Program-made: the position numbers and the translations under genes
Assembly: GCA_964391725.1 (NCBI GenBank)
Contig: CAYMNB010000007.1
Location: 18,944 to 82,943 of the forward strand
DNA from: SpSt-1165 sp964391725
Lineage (GTDB): Bacteria; Chloroflexota; Anaerolineae; Anaerolineales; Anaerolineaceae
DNA length: 64,000 nucleotides
Reading direction: 5' to 3'
Shown: in pieces, positions 16,725 through 25,169 of the stretch
Layout of the letters: every line of letters starts with the position of its first letter
Position numbering within the stretch: the first letter of the stretch is position 1
The notes under the pieces: model-generated
Told to the model about the DNA's origin: nothing
Database searches by the model: none
The model's input: the letters and a program-made list of their open reading frames with translations, nothing else

Positions 16725-17228
16725 TCATAGCGGATTTAGCTTTACTAACAATTCGCCTTTTTCAACGCGGTCACCGGGTTGAAAAAAAATATCACGCACA
16801 GCAGCAGCACAGGGGCTGTTGATCTTCATCTGCATTTTCATGGCCTCCAGCACCAGCAGGGGCTGACCCTCCTCTACTTTATCACCTTCTTTGACCTCCA
16901 ATTCGATTACGACCGCGTGCATCGGTGCATAAACCTCTCCCACCTGCAGTTCTGGCGACCGGGTTTTCCCGCTGTGTCCATTGGATCGCTCGCGTTCAAC
17001 GTCTACGGTGACGTGATGTCCGCCGATGGTAACGTGAAATTGCTGCAAGGATTCACGTTGAATGTGCATTTCCTGTTGATGGCCATTCTGCTGGAACTGA
17101 AATAACCCCTGTTCATTCAGGGCGGTGAGAGCAGAGGGCACGACATCCGCGCCATTTACCTGAATTCGGTCTCCATTGATCTCGACCAGGTAGAATTCCT
17201 GATCAATCCACACTCGGTAACGCAGCAT
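16725..17228 (-). CDS. Biotin carboxyl carrier protein of an acyl-CoA carboxylase
   Basis: 167 residues. The C-terminal 75 form a biotinyl domain (GEVYAPMHAVVIELEVKEGD) with the biotinylated Lys in LEAMKMQ. The N-terminal half is the beta-rich spacer seen in carriers of acetyl/propionyl-CoA carboxylases. It carries CO2-biotin between the two enzymes encoded directly upstream. It is the third gene of a compact minus-strand trio (gaps of 14 and 9 bases), convergent with the lipid-synthase cluster. Confidence 0.85.
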   Translation of the reverse strand: MLRYRVWIDQEFYLVEINGDRIQVNGADVVPSALTALNEQGLFQFQQNGHQQEMHIQRESLQQFHVTIGGHHVTVDVERERSNGHSGKTRSPELQVGEVYAPMHAVVIELEVKEGDKVEEGQPLLVLEAMKMQMKINSPCAAAVRDIFFQPGDRVEKGELLVKLNPL

Positions 17229-17242
17229 GATAGTGCTTGCCG

Positions 17243-18748
17243 TTAGCGGACCTGCTCTTGCAGGGCAGCCATGCGCCAGGGTGTGAATAATTGCGACAGA
17301 CGGCTGCTGCCGCTGTCTGGTTGGGCCTGGTGATGTTGGTCATACTGCTGCAACCATTGGCACAACGCCACCGCCACCAAGGCGCCGTCGACTTTATCCG
17401 CCTGAGCCAGCAACTCGGGTTGATGTTGATCCAGAAAATTGGTATCAAAGTTGCCCTGTAAAAAGGCCTGGCTTTGAATAATCTGGCTTAAGAAAGGCAG
17501 GGCAGTTTTGACGCCACTGATGCGAAATTCCTGCAGGGCGCAGCCCATACGCCGCACCGCGGCTTCACGGGTTTCACCCCACACGATCAATTTGCCAAGC
17601 ATGGAATCATAATCACTGGTGACCTGCAAGCCGACAAATAACGCCGAATCAACCCGCACGCCCGGACCCTGCGGTTCTGCCAAATCACTGATCACCCCCG
17701 TATCAGGCAGAAACTGGCATTCCGGGTCTTCGGCAATGATACGGCATTCGATGGAAGAGCCGCGAACACTGATCTGCTCCTGTTCGTAATTAAGTTGTCC
17801 GGTAGCCGCCAGTTGCAGCTGGGCTGTCACCAGGTCAACGCCGGTGACCATTTCGGTGACCGGGTGTTCTACCTGGATGCGAGGGTTGACTTCGATGAAA
17901 TAAAAATTGCCCGCCGGGTCCAGCAGGAATTCCACGGTTCCCAGGCTGCGGTAATTAAGCCATTTCCCCAGCTGCCAGGCAGCCTTATGAATGCTTTGCC
18001 GCAGGGAATTACTGAGGTTGGGGGCGGGCGTTTCCTCGATCAATTTTTGCCTTCTCCGTTGAATGGAACATTCCCGCTCGCCCAACACCAGCACCTTGCC
18101 ATGGCCGTCTCCCAATATCTGTACCTCGATATGACGGGCACTGCGCACGAGAGGTTCGATATAGACGGCGTTATTCCCAAAGATGGCGCCTGCCTCCTGG
18201 CTGGCGGTACAGATGACCTGTTCCAGTTCCTGGAAATTATTGGCCTCACGAATGCCGCGGCCGCCGCCACCTGCCACTGCTTTGACTAACAGTGGAAATG
18301 GCAACTCATGGCACAATTCCAGTGCCTGTGCAGCGGAATTCAGCTCAATATTGAGGCTATGCAAGACTGGCAAGCCGGCTTCTTCGGCAATCTTCCGCGC
18401 GGTCAGCTTATTGCCCATCTGCCCGATTGTCCCTGGACGCGGGCCGATGAAAACCATTCCTTCGGATTCTACCGCCCGCGCAAAAGCTTCGTTCTCAGAA
18501 AGAAAACCATAGCCAGGATGCACTGCATCCACGCCACACTGGCGTGCCGCCGCAATGACCGCACCGATGTTCAAATACGATTCAGCGGCGTTAGCGGGGC
18601 CAATACACACAGCTTCCTGCGCAAAGCGAACATGGCGGGCATTGCGGTCAACTTCTGAGTAGACTGCCACACTGGGAAAACCCAGTTCACGGCAGGCGCG
18701 CAAAATGCGTACAGCGATTTCTCCACGGTTAGCTACCAATATTTTCAT
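17243..18748 (-). CDS. accC: Biotin carboxylase subunit
   Basis: 501 residues. The N-terminus MKILVANRGEIAVRILRACR is diagnostic. The ATP-grasp domain shows KAVAGGGGRGI, GERECSIQRRRQKLIEE and FIEVNPRIQVEHPVTE, followed by the C-terminal barrel. It carboxylates biotin on the adjacent carrier protein using ATP and bicarbonate. AccC is usually about 450 residues; the extra 50 at the C-terminus (after residue 450, ending LFTPWRMAALQEQVR) resemble the start of the region that links carboxylase to carrier in longer alpha subunits. This suggests a split acyl-CoA carboxylase alpha chain. Confidence 0.9.
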   Translation of the reverse strand: MKILVANRGEIAVRILRACRELGFPSVAVYSEVDRNARHVRFAQEAVCIGPANAAESYLNIGAVIAAARQCGVDAVHPGYGFLSENEAFARAVESEGMVFIGPRPGTIGQMGNKLTARKIAEEAGLPVLHSLNIELNSAAQALELCHELPFPLLVKAVAGGGGRGIREANNFQELEQVICTASQEAGAIFGNNAVYIEPLVRSARHIEVQILGDGHGKVLVLGERECSIQRRRQKLIEETPAPNLSNSLRQSIHKAAWQLGKWLNYRSLGTVEFLLDPAGNFYFIEVNPRIQVEHPVTEMVTGVDLVTAQLQLAATGQLNYEQEQISVRGSSIECRIIAEDPECQFLPDTGVISDLAEPQGPGVRVDSALFVGLQVTSDYDSMLGKLIVWGETREAAVRRMGCALQEFRISGVKTALPFLSQIIQSQAFLQGNFDTNFLDQHQPELLAQADKVDGALVAVALCQWLQQYDQHHQAQPDSGSSRLSQLFTPWRMAALQEQVR

Positions 18749-18757
18749 GAGACACTC

Positions 18758-20299
18758 CTATAAGGGTATGTTGCCATGTTTGCGGGCAGGCAGGCTCTGG
18801 CGTTTGTCCTGCAAGGCTTCCAACGCCGCCACCAGGGTGCTGCGGGTTTCTTCAGGTGTGATGATGTCATCGATATATCCCCGGGCGGCGGCGATATATG
18901 GGTTGGCGAAGTTCTGACGGTATTCGGCGGTCAATTCCTGTTTGCGTTGAGCAGGATCATCATGGCTCTTGATCTCTTTGCGGAAAATAATTTCAACCGC
19001 TCCTTCTGGCCCCATCACCGCAATTTCGGCATTCATCCAGGCGAAATTAAGATCGCCATCCAGATGTTTGGAGCTCATCACAATATATGCCCCGCCATAA
19101 GCTTTGCGTAAGATCAAGGAAATTTTCGGCACGGAGGCTTCTGCATAGGCATAGATCATCTTGGCTCCATGCCGGATGATACCGCCATGCTCCTGGGCAA
19201 CACCGGGCAGGAATCCGGGGGTATCCACCAGTGTGATCAAGGGGATATGAAAACAATCACAAAAGCGGATGAAACGGGCAGCCTTGTCCGCGCCATCGAT
19301 ATCAAGAACGCCCGCCAGGACGGCGGGTTGGTTGGCGACCAGGCCTACCGGTCGTCCGTGGAGGTGTGCAAAGCCAACGATGACGTTGCGGGCGAACGCA
19401 GGCTGTATTTCCAGGAATTCGCCTTCGTCAACAATTTCTGAGATGACGGCCAACATGTCATAGGGCTGTTGTGGATCAGAAGGGATGATCTCAGATAGCT
19501 GGGGTGTGAGACGGTCAGGGTTATCCTGTGGACTGCGCACCGGCGGTGGACTGAGATTGTTGTCTGGCAGATAGGTCAACAGCCAGCGCAACTGTTCAAA
19601 CAACTGATCTTCGTCGGCAGCGGTCACATGTGCCACACCGCTTTTTTGATGATGGATTTCACTGCCACCCAATGATTCAAAATCCACCTCTTCATGGGTG
19701 ACTGCTTTGACCACATCAGGTCCAGTAATGAACATAAACGAGTGTTGTTCAAGCATGAAAACAAAATCCGTGATGGCTGGCGAGTAAACGGCACCGCCCG
19801 CACAGGGGCCCAGGATCAGACTTATCTGGGGGATGACCCCCGAGGCGCGCGTGTTCTGTAAAAAGATCTCGCCAAAGGCAGCCAGCGAATCAACACCTTC
19901 CTGGATACGTGCACCCCCAGAGTCGTTCAACCCGATCAGGGGAGCCCCATTTTTAATGGCTAACTGCATAATACGGGCGATTTTGCGGCCATGGGCTTCA
20001 CCAAGTGATCCACCCATAATGGTGAAATCCTGTGCATACAAATATACCCGGCGCCCATTGATCTTTCCCCAACCAGTGATAACCCCATCGGTGAAAGGAT
20101 GTTTCTGTCCGAGGCCAAAGCCTTCCGCACGATGGGTGACAAACAAACCGGTTTCATGGAAACTACCTGCGTCCAGCAGGTTTTCAATGCGTTCGCGCGC
20201 TCCCCGTTTGCCTTTTTGGTGTTGATCAGCCAGGCGGTCTTCACCACCGCCCAGTAAGGCCTGCTGTTTCAAGGTATAGTATGGTTCTGGATCGTTCAT
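18758..20299 (-). CDS. Acyl-CoA carboxylase carboxyltransferase subunit (propionyl/acetyl-CoA)
   Basis: 513 residues of the PccB/AccD5 type, which holds both carboxyltransferase halves in one chain. Landmarks: GKRGARERIENLLD near the N-terminus, GLNDSGGARIQEGVDSL (first oxyanion hole), LGPCAGGAVYSPAITDF, VDTPGFLPGVAQEHGGIIRHG and the second oxyanion region KAYGGAYIVMSSKHL. It transfers CO2 from biotin to acetyl- or propionyl-CoA. The specificity cannot be read reliably by eye. First gene of the trio; it probably supplies malonyl- or methylmalonyl-CoA to fatty-acid synthesis or to the neighbouring synthase (inference). Confidence 0.88.
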   Translation of the reverse strand: MNDPEPYYTLKQQALLGGGEDRLADQHQKGKRGARERIENLLDAGSFHETGLFVTHRAEGFGLGQKHPFTDGVITGWGKINGRRVYLYAQDFTIMGGSLGEAHGRKIARIMQLAIKNGAPLIGLNDSGGARIQEGVDSLAAFGEIFLQNTRASGVIPQISLILGPCAGGAVYSPAITDFVFMLEQHSFMFITGPDVVKAVTHEEVDFESLGGSEIHHQKSGVAHVTAADEDQLFEQLRWLLTYLPDNNLSPPPVRSPQDNPDRLTPQLSEIIPSDPQQPYDMLAVISEIVDEGEFLEIQPAFARNVIVGFAHLHGRPVGLVANQPAVLAGVLDIDGADKAARFIRFCDCFHIPLITLVDTPGFLPGVAQEHGGIIRHGAKMIYAYAEASVPKISLILRKAYGGAYIVMSSKHLDGDLNFAWMNAEIAVMGPEGAVEIIFRKEIKSHDDPAQRKQELTAEYRQNFANPYIAAARGYIDDIITPEETRSTLVAALEALQDKRQSLPARKHGNIPL

Positions 20300-20369
20300 A
20301 TGTGCGTATCAGCGGCAGAGCGATGAGTCTGGTCAGCCATTGTCCTTTCAATCCAGTTACAAATAATGA

Positions 20370-20741
20370 TTATTCTTCAGAGATATTTTCTTTGGGCCGG
20401 CGGAGGAGTAGAAACAGAGCTGCTGTAACCATGGAAATACCACCAATGATCAATCCCACCAGTGCAGGCAATGAAATCCGCGGACGTCGTGATACAGGCG
20501 CTTCTTCAGCGAGGCGGCGTTGCTGGGCTGATGCCACCAGGTCAACCTGTTTTTCGAGAAGACGCCGCAAGGCATGATTAACCTGCGATTCAGGGCTGAA
20601 ATCGAGGGTTTGCATCCATTGGGCAAAACGCAAATCTTCTTGTACATCGATCGGCAAGGTTTCATCGATTATTATTTCCTTGTGACGAATAAGGGCATCC
20701 AGCAAATATTGGAATACGGTGTCAGTTTTTCGGTCTGTCAT
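20370..20741 (-). CDS. Putative membrane partner (anti-sigma-like) of the adjacent sigma factor
   Basis: 123 residues. A soluble N-terminal part (residues 1-85) is followed by one transmembrane helix (LPALVGLIIGGISMVTAALFL) and a short charged tail. The ATG overlaps the sigma-factor stop by ATGA at 20738-20741. Small single-pass proteins encoded just after an ECF sigma factor are often its anti-sigma factor. I see no zinc-binding HxxxCxxC motif, so if it is one it belongs to another class. Confidence 0.55.
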   Translation of the reverse strand: MTDRKTDTVFQYLLDALIRHKEIIIDETLPIDVQEDLRFAQWMQTLDFSPESQVNHALRRLLEKQVDLVASAQQRRLAEEAPVSRRPRISLPALVGLIIGGISMVTAALFLLLRRPKENISEE

Positions 20742-21319
20742 ACTTTTTCCCCTTCTTGCAGGTGCTTACGCAGGGTTTTGATACCCCGGTGGACCAGCAC
20801 CCCAACATTTTGTTCGGTCAGGCCAGTAAGGCGGGCAATATCGCGGTTGGTCATTTCAGAACCAAATTTCAAAGCAATCAGGTCGCGTTGGCGAGATGGT
20901 AGTTTGTCAAGTGCTTGCAGCATTTTTATTTTTTCTTCACGCTGTTCGGCGCTCTCCTCTAAATCGCGGTTTTCACAAGGTTGTACAATAAATTCGGCGT
21001 CTTCAATATCTACCAGGTTATATTTCTTTTCATGACGGTAATAATCGCTGACCAGATTACGCACAATAGCGAACAGCCAGGCGCCAAAAGGTGCTTTGTC
21101 AGCATTGTAAGTACTGATGCGGCTAAGTGCTTTCAGAAAAGATTGAGCGGTGAGGTCATCGGCAACCTGTGGGTCATAACATCGATAGCGGACATAGTTA
21201 TACACCCGGTTAAAATAGAGGTCATACAGAGCCATGAAGGACTCAGCCTGATGACCGGCATTGGATGCCAGAACTTTTTCCTCTACGTTTAAATTTTTAA
21301 CACCATTCATAGGAGACAT
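20738..21319 (-). CDS. ECF-type RNA polymerase sigma factor
   Basis: 193 residues. Region 2 is FMALYDLYFNRVYNYVRYR followed by DPQVADDLTAQSFLKALSRI and FGAWLFAIVRNLVSDYYR. Region 4 is ALDKLPSRQRDLIALKFGSE with the helix-turn-helix MTNRDIARLTGLTEQNVGVL. No region 1 or 3 is present, so it is an extracytoplasmic-function type. The start could be Met1 or Met4. It is coupled to the membrane protein downstream. The regulon cannot be inferred from this window. Confidence 0.88.
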   Translation of the reverse strand: MSPMNGVKNLNVEEKVLASNAGHQAESFMALYDLYFNRVYNYVRYRCYDPQVADDLTAQSFLKALSRISTYNADKAPFGAWLFAIVRNLVSDYYRHEKKYNLVDIEDAEFIVQPCENRDLEESAEQREEKIKMLQALDKLPSRQRDLIALKFGSEMTNRDIARLTGLTEQNVGVLVHRGIKTLRKHLQEGEKV

Positions 21320-21483
21320 CTCTGTTCATTGCGCTGTGAACTTCCTGTCATAGGTTAATACGCAGACAACAGGAGAGTATTACAGTTTAGTAGCTACCTG
21401 GGTGGATATTGCTTGAGTATATCATTGGCAACGTTCATCATGAATCGACACCAAAAGATGGTGAAGTCCATGGTCTGCCATTC

Positions 21484-22134
21484 TTAGTCTTGAATAATTT
21501 CATCCAGGTCGATGTCTGCGGTGCTGTCATAACAGAAATGCGCCTTGCCAACCCGTTCGGCGGGTCCAATGCCAACGGCGACCATACCCGCGATGAGGGC
21601 TGCCTCTACACCGGCCTGCGCATCTTCTACCACCACACAGTGTTCCACCGGCACACCAACGCTCCCCGCGGCATAAACGAACACATCTGGCGCAGGTTTC
21701 GCGCGTCTGACAGTATAGCCATCGGAGATGCCGTCGAAGAAATCTAAAATGCCCAGGCGTGTCAGTACGGTGCGGGTGTTCTTGCTGGCTGAACCGATGG
21801 CGACTTTCATGCCGCGTGCTTTCAGCCCGGCCAACAGGTCTTTAGCGCCAGGCAAAAAGTCATCTGCTGTGATCTGTGTGAGGTATTGCACGTAGTAGCC
21901 GTTTTTGCGTTCCATCATCGCCAAAACCTGTTGATCGGTATAGCGGGCGATGTGTTCGCCCAACAAGATCTCAAGCGATTTTCGGCGAGAAACGCCGCGC
22001 AGGGCTTCGTTTTTTTCACGGGTGAAGGCAATGCCTTCCTCATCCGCCAGTTGTTTCCAGGCAAGGAAGTGATATTCGGCTGTGTCGGTCACAACACCGT
22101 CCAGGTCTAATATGAAAGCCTTAATTTCCCGCAT
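21484..22134 (-). CDS. pgmB: Beta-phosphoglucomutase-like HAD enzyme
   Basis: 216 residues. The nucleophile motif is FILDLDGVVTDTAEYHFLAW, followed by LRGVSRRKSLEILLG (substrate-binding cap), GSASKNT (motif II), RAKPAPDVFVYAA (motif III Lys) and VVEDAQAGVEAALIAGM (motif IV). These match beta-phosphoglucomutases, which interconvert beta-glucose-1- and -6-phosphate. The gene stands alone behind an extended -10 promoter and has a CGAGGAG ribosome site. It could serve maltose, trehalose or kojibiose phosphorolysis, but no partner phosphorylase is nearby. Confidence 0.8.
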   Translation of the reverse strand: MREIKAFILDLDGVVTDTAEYHFLAWKQLADEEGIAFTREKNEALRGVSRRKSLEILLGEHIARYTDQQVLAMMERKNGYYVQYLTQITADDFLPGAKDLLAGLKARGMKVAIGSASKNTRTVLTRLGILDFFDGISDGYTVRRAKPAPDVFVYAAGSVGVPVEHCVVVEDAQAGVEAALIAGMVAVGIGPAERVGKAHFCYDSTADIDLDEIIQD

Positions 22135-22487
22135 AATTCTCTCCTCGAGGGTGATGATGTGGCAATTATAGCATAGGGGGTTAGCGTAAATGGGTCAATG
22201 GGCATCGTCGGGTTGGCCCCTGAAAAATCGGCCATGGGCTGGGCGGTGGGTTCAGGGGTGGGCGAAGGCAGGGCGGTTTCGGTCTCGGTGGGGGTGGGTT
22301 CGAGGGTGTGGGTGGCAGAGGGGGTGGTGGTGAAATCCATTGTCATGGTGGGGGTCTTTGTAGCGGCGGTATATGATTCAGTAAAACTGAATTCACCGCC
22401 GCTGCGGTTCCAATCCACCTTCTTTCCTATCCTATTCGCGCTGGTCATGGTCACTATTGCACCCCGCATTCGCTTCGATGCTTTCAT
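22107..22487 (-). CDS. Short Thr/Pro-rich protein of unknown function (doubtful gene)
   Basis: 126 residues from the ATG at 22487. The middle (about residues 46-85) is a low-complexity Thr/Pro/Glu stretch such as TPTETETALPSPTPEPTAQP, of the kind used as wall or linker spacers in this genome (compare the lipoprotein at 37955). There is no folded domain or clear signal peptide. A TTGGCG-16-TATAAT promoter sits at the start, but its transcript would begin inside the frame, so an internal ATG may be used. The 3' end overlaps pgmB by 28 bases. It may be a gene remnant. Confidence 0.25.
   Translation of the reverse strand: MKASKRMRGAIVTMTSANRIGKKVDWNRSGGEFSFTESYTAATKTPTMTMDFTTTPSATHTLEPTPTETETALPSPTPEPTAQPMADFSGANPTMPIDPFTLTPYAIIATSSPSRRELCGKLRLSY
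22165..22173 (-). promoter_or_regulatory. Extended -10 promoter element for pgmB
   Basis: Read on the minus strand this is TGCTATAAT, a perfect extended -10 (TGnTATAAT) about 30 bases before the pgmB ATG at 22134. The nearest -35-like TTGACC is too far away (22 bases), which fits an extended -10 promoter that needs no -35. Confidence 0.5.
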
Positions 22488-22702
22488 TATACAGACATTT
22501 CGCGCCCCGCCAAGGTCCATTGTCCCGCCTGAACAGCCAGTTGCTGAATCAGCACACCGATCAACACAAATGAGGCATTCAAATTCGCTTGCGTTGCCCC
22601 CGCCTGTACATTGATGAGGGTTTCAATCAGCTGATTCGTGTGGTATATATAGGGGAGTGTTGTTGTTTTCCCTGGTTGGCAATGGTTCATGGAGGTTGTG
22701 TG

Positions 22703-23113
22703 ATGGAGATGGGATTGCAGGTGTATGTAAAAGGCAGTGTCGCCGCGGTTAATCTATACCGGAAGGCATTCGGGGCAGCGTTGGGATATCATGTGTTGAA
22801 TGATGATGGCACTTTCATGCATGCCGAACTGGAGGTGGATGGCAAGCTGATCCTGGCGGTCAGTGAATCTGCCAACGACATCGGCTGGCGGTTGTTGAAA
22901 GAATATTCGCCTTCGGTGCGCCCGACCATGAACTTTGGGGTCACGTTGGCGGATGAAGCGGCGGTCAAACACGCGTATGAGGTCTTATCGCAAGAGGGGG
23001 TGATCGTGCTGCCGTTGGGGCGGCTTCCCTGGAGTGACTGCTGTGCTGATGTCATTGATCGTTTCGGGGTCTCCTGGTATCTGACGGTGGCGGGACACCG
23101 GCCGGAGGAGTAA
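22703..23113 (+). CDS. VOC-family (PhnB/glyoxalase-like) protein
   Basis: 136 residues from the ATG at 22703, with GGAGGT 6 bases upstream. It shows the beta-alpha-beta-beta-beta pattern of VOC proteins: LQVYVKGSVAAVNLYRKAFG, the FMHAELEVDGKLILAVSE strand pair, then VTLADEAAVKHAYEVLSQEG and a closing CADVIDRFGVSWYLTV. This is the PhnB/YjdN type, often annotated as a 3-demethylubiquinone methyltransferase-like or glyoxalase protein. Metal ligands are not obvious. Function unknown. Confidence 0.7.
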   Translation: MEMGLQVYVKGSVAAVNLYRKAFGAALGYHVLNDDGTFMHAELEVDGKLILAVSESANDIGWRLLKEYSPSVRPTMNFGVTLADEAAVKHAYEVLSQEGVIVLPLGRLPWSDCCADVIDRFGVSWYLTVAGHRPEE

Positions 23114-23195
23114 ACTTTTATGCCTTTCTACACAGGTGATATCGCAGGCCTTTGGTTAAAATATCTGGTATGCGTCAAATAATCCGGTAAGAGGT

Positions 23196-23683
23196 GTGGA
23201 GCCCATTATTGCTCATCGGTATTTATTGGTACTTCAAGATATTACGACACATCTGGTAGGCGTGCCGGTTGACTGGGTTGTAATGGCAGCCTTGGCATGA
23301 GGTTGCAAGGTGTGCCTGTTGAGGTTCATGACATTGATATCCAGACGAACAAACAAGGTGCGTATGCAATAGAAGAGGCACTGAATGGTTTTGTAAGCCA
23401 ACCAGTTTGTTTTGTTGAATCTGGAAACATTCGCTCCCATTTCGGCAAACTGCTCATGAGTGGTATTGCGGTTGAGATCATGGGCGACATCCAAAAACGA
23501 TTGGAGAGTGGTAACTGGGAACAACCTGTTGACATCACCCTTCACAGATGTTGGGCGGTACTGGGTGATTTGTGCATCCCAGTGCTGGATCTGACTTATG
23601 AATATGAAGCCTATCGAAAAATGGGAAGGGTAGAAAAAGCTGAACTGTTGTTTCGTTGGCTGGCTGACAACAAAGGTGATTGA
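23196..23683 (+). pseudogene. Nucleotidyltransferase-like gene broken by a 1-base frameshift
   Basis: A GTG at 23196 with AAGAGG upstream opens a frame reading VEPIIAHRYLLVLQDITTHL and GVPVDWVV, then hits a stop at 23298. From about 23282 the sense continues in another frame: NGSLGMRLQGVPVEVHDIDI, then FVESGNIRSHFG and VEIMGDIQKRL. Adding one base near 23282 joins VDWVV to NGSLG, the order expected of minor-nucleotidyltransferase proteins (GS motif, then D-x-D). So one base is missing, either a real mutation or an error. The join is seen in the sequence; the family name is from memory. Confidence 0.6.
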
Positions 23684-23807
23684 TTTGTGTTGGCTGGCAC
23701 TATATTTCGGGTGGTAGAATGTAAGTAATGCATTGAATAGGCGATAACCGGAAAAAACGAAACAGCAATTCGTCTTCGGTTAGCCTGACGAGAAAAGGAG
23801 ACATACT

Positions 23808-25127
23808 ATGTGTGACACGATGGTGGCATTGGCCAGTGCAACGGCAGATGGCAGTGTGTTGTTTGCCAAGAACAGTGACCGCGACCCGAATGAGGTGCAT
23901 GAGCTGGTGTTCGTGCCGGCGGCCACTCATCAGGCGCAGCGGGTGAAGTGTACCTATATTGAGATTCCCCAGGTGGAACACACGTATGCGGTATTTCTGT
24001 GCAAGCCTTTCTGGATTTGGGGGGCAGAAATGGGCGCCAATGAGCATGGGGTGGTAATCGGCAACGAGGCCCTGTTTTCGAAGGTACCGGCGGGCAAAGA
24101 ACCCGGCTTGATCGGCATGGATTTCCTGAGGCTGGCATTGGAGCGGGCGGCTTCTGCCGAGGAAGCAACACAGGTGATCATTGACTTGCTGGAAACCTAT
24201 GGGCAGTCCGGCAATTGCGGTTATGAAAAACCGATGTATTACCACAACAGTTACCTGATTGCGGACCATCGTCAGGCTTTTATCCTTGAAACTGTGGATA
24301 AAGAATGGGCGCTGAAAAAGGTGGAGCAGGTTGACAGCATTTCTAACCGCATCTCTGTTCAACAGGATTTTGACCGCTCTTCTGAAAACCTGGTTAAGCA
24401 AGCAGTAGACCGTGGCTGGTGCCGCTCAAAGGATGAGTTTGATTTTCAAAAGCATTATTCAGACACCCTCTACACCTACTTTTCGGATGCAAAACGCAGG
24501 GAGTGTGAAACCACCGGAGCGCTGCGGCGGGCTGGCGGCACGATCACGGAAGAAAGCCTGTTTACCCTGCTGCGTCATCACCGCGATGGCTTTCCTGCTT
24601 CACGCGCCTTGACCAGCGCGGATGTGTGCATGCATGCCGGTGCCGGCCCGATCCGCTCATCGCAAAGCACAGGTTCTTTGGTGGCGCGCATCACAGCAGA
24701 CGGGGTGACGCTGTGGGCGACAGGCACTTCGGCGCCCTGCACGTCGCTGTTCAAACCGCTGTGGTTTGCGAGCGGTCTGCCCGGCAAGGCAGTGCCTGCT
24801 ACCGCCGAATTCAACGAAGATCATCTTTGGTGGCGGCATGAATTGCTGCACCGTAAGGTCATCATGGACCCGGCAACCTATCAGCCAATGCTTGTAGAAG
24901 AACAACAGCGAGCAGAGGCCGCTTTTTTGGCGAAAGCCCGGTCAGTGCAGGGGCAAGGCAGTGTTGACGAGAAGCGCCAGGTCAGCGAGGCTTGTTTTGA
25001 GCAGGCGGTGGCGATTACACAACGATGGATCGAAAAAGTCCGGCAGACCGAACCGGTCAACCGCACGGGATTTTTGTTCCGGCGCACGTTGGAGCAATGG
25101 AACCGCAAGGTGAAGTTTCCGCAATAA
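23808..25127 (+). CDS. Peptidase C69 / secernin-like Ntn-hydrolase
   Basis: 439 residues. The N-terminus MCDTMVALASATADGSVLFAKNSDR is split here as MCDTMVALASATADG plus SVLFAKNSDR; it gives Cys2 as the N-terminal nucleophile after Met removal and the conserved KNSDR. MGANEHGVVIGNEALF and VCMHAGAGPIRSSQSTGSLV are further family blocks. C69 enzymes are dipeptidases (lactic-acid bacterial PepD) and secernins. There is no signal peptide, so it is cytoplasmic. The AAAAGGAG site lies at the expected distance. It ends at a strong terminator shared with the convergent GH3 gene. Confidence 0.8.
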   Translation: MCDTMVALASATADGSVLFAKNSDRDPNEVHELVFVPAATHQAQRVKCTYIEIPQVEHTYAVFLCKPFWIWGAEMGANEHGVVIGNEALFSKVPAGKEPGLIGMDFLRLALERAASAEEATQVIIDLLETYGQSGNCGYEKPMYYHNSYLIADHRQAFILETVDKEWALKKVEQVDSISNRISVQQDFDRSSENLVKQAVDRGWCRSKDEFDFQKHYSDTLYTYFSDAKRRECETTGALRRAGGTITEESLFTLLRHHRDGFPASRALTSADVCMHAGAGPIRSSQSTGSLVARITADGVTLWATGTSAPCTSLFKPLWFASGLPGKAVPATAEFNEDHLWWRHELLHRKVIMDPATYQPMLVEEQQRAEAAFLAKARSVQGQGSVDEKRQVSEACFEQAVAITQRWIEKVRQTEPVNRTGFLFRRTLEQWNRKVKFPQ

Positions 25128-25136
25128 AATGTAAAT

Positions 25137-25166
25137 AAAAGAACCCGGCGTGCGCCGGGTTCTTTT
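25137..25166. terminator. Bidirectional intrinsic terminator
   Basis: A perfect inverted repeat with 14-base arms, AAAAGAACCCGGCG and CGCCGGGTTCTTTT, separated by TG. It gives a G+C-rich stem with a U tract on either strand. It lies between the convergent C69 peptidase (+) and GH3 (-) genes, whose stops are 10 and 4 bases away. Confidence 0.92.
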
Positions 25167-25169
25167 GTC

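Noticed and set aside
16779..20225. Several open frames on the plus strand across the carboxylase genes
   Set aside because: They are antisense to three clearly conserved genes and encode no recognisable protein.
22198..22614. Plus-strand frame of 138 codons opposite the Thr/Pro-rich frame
   Set aside because: Its Gly/Val-rich sequence is the reverse complement of a Thr/Pro repeat, with no ribosome site or family resemblance.
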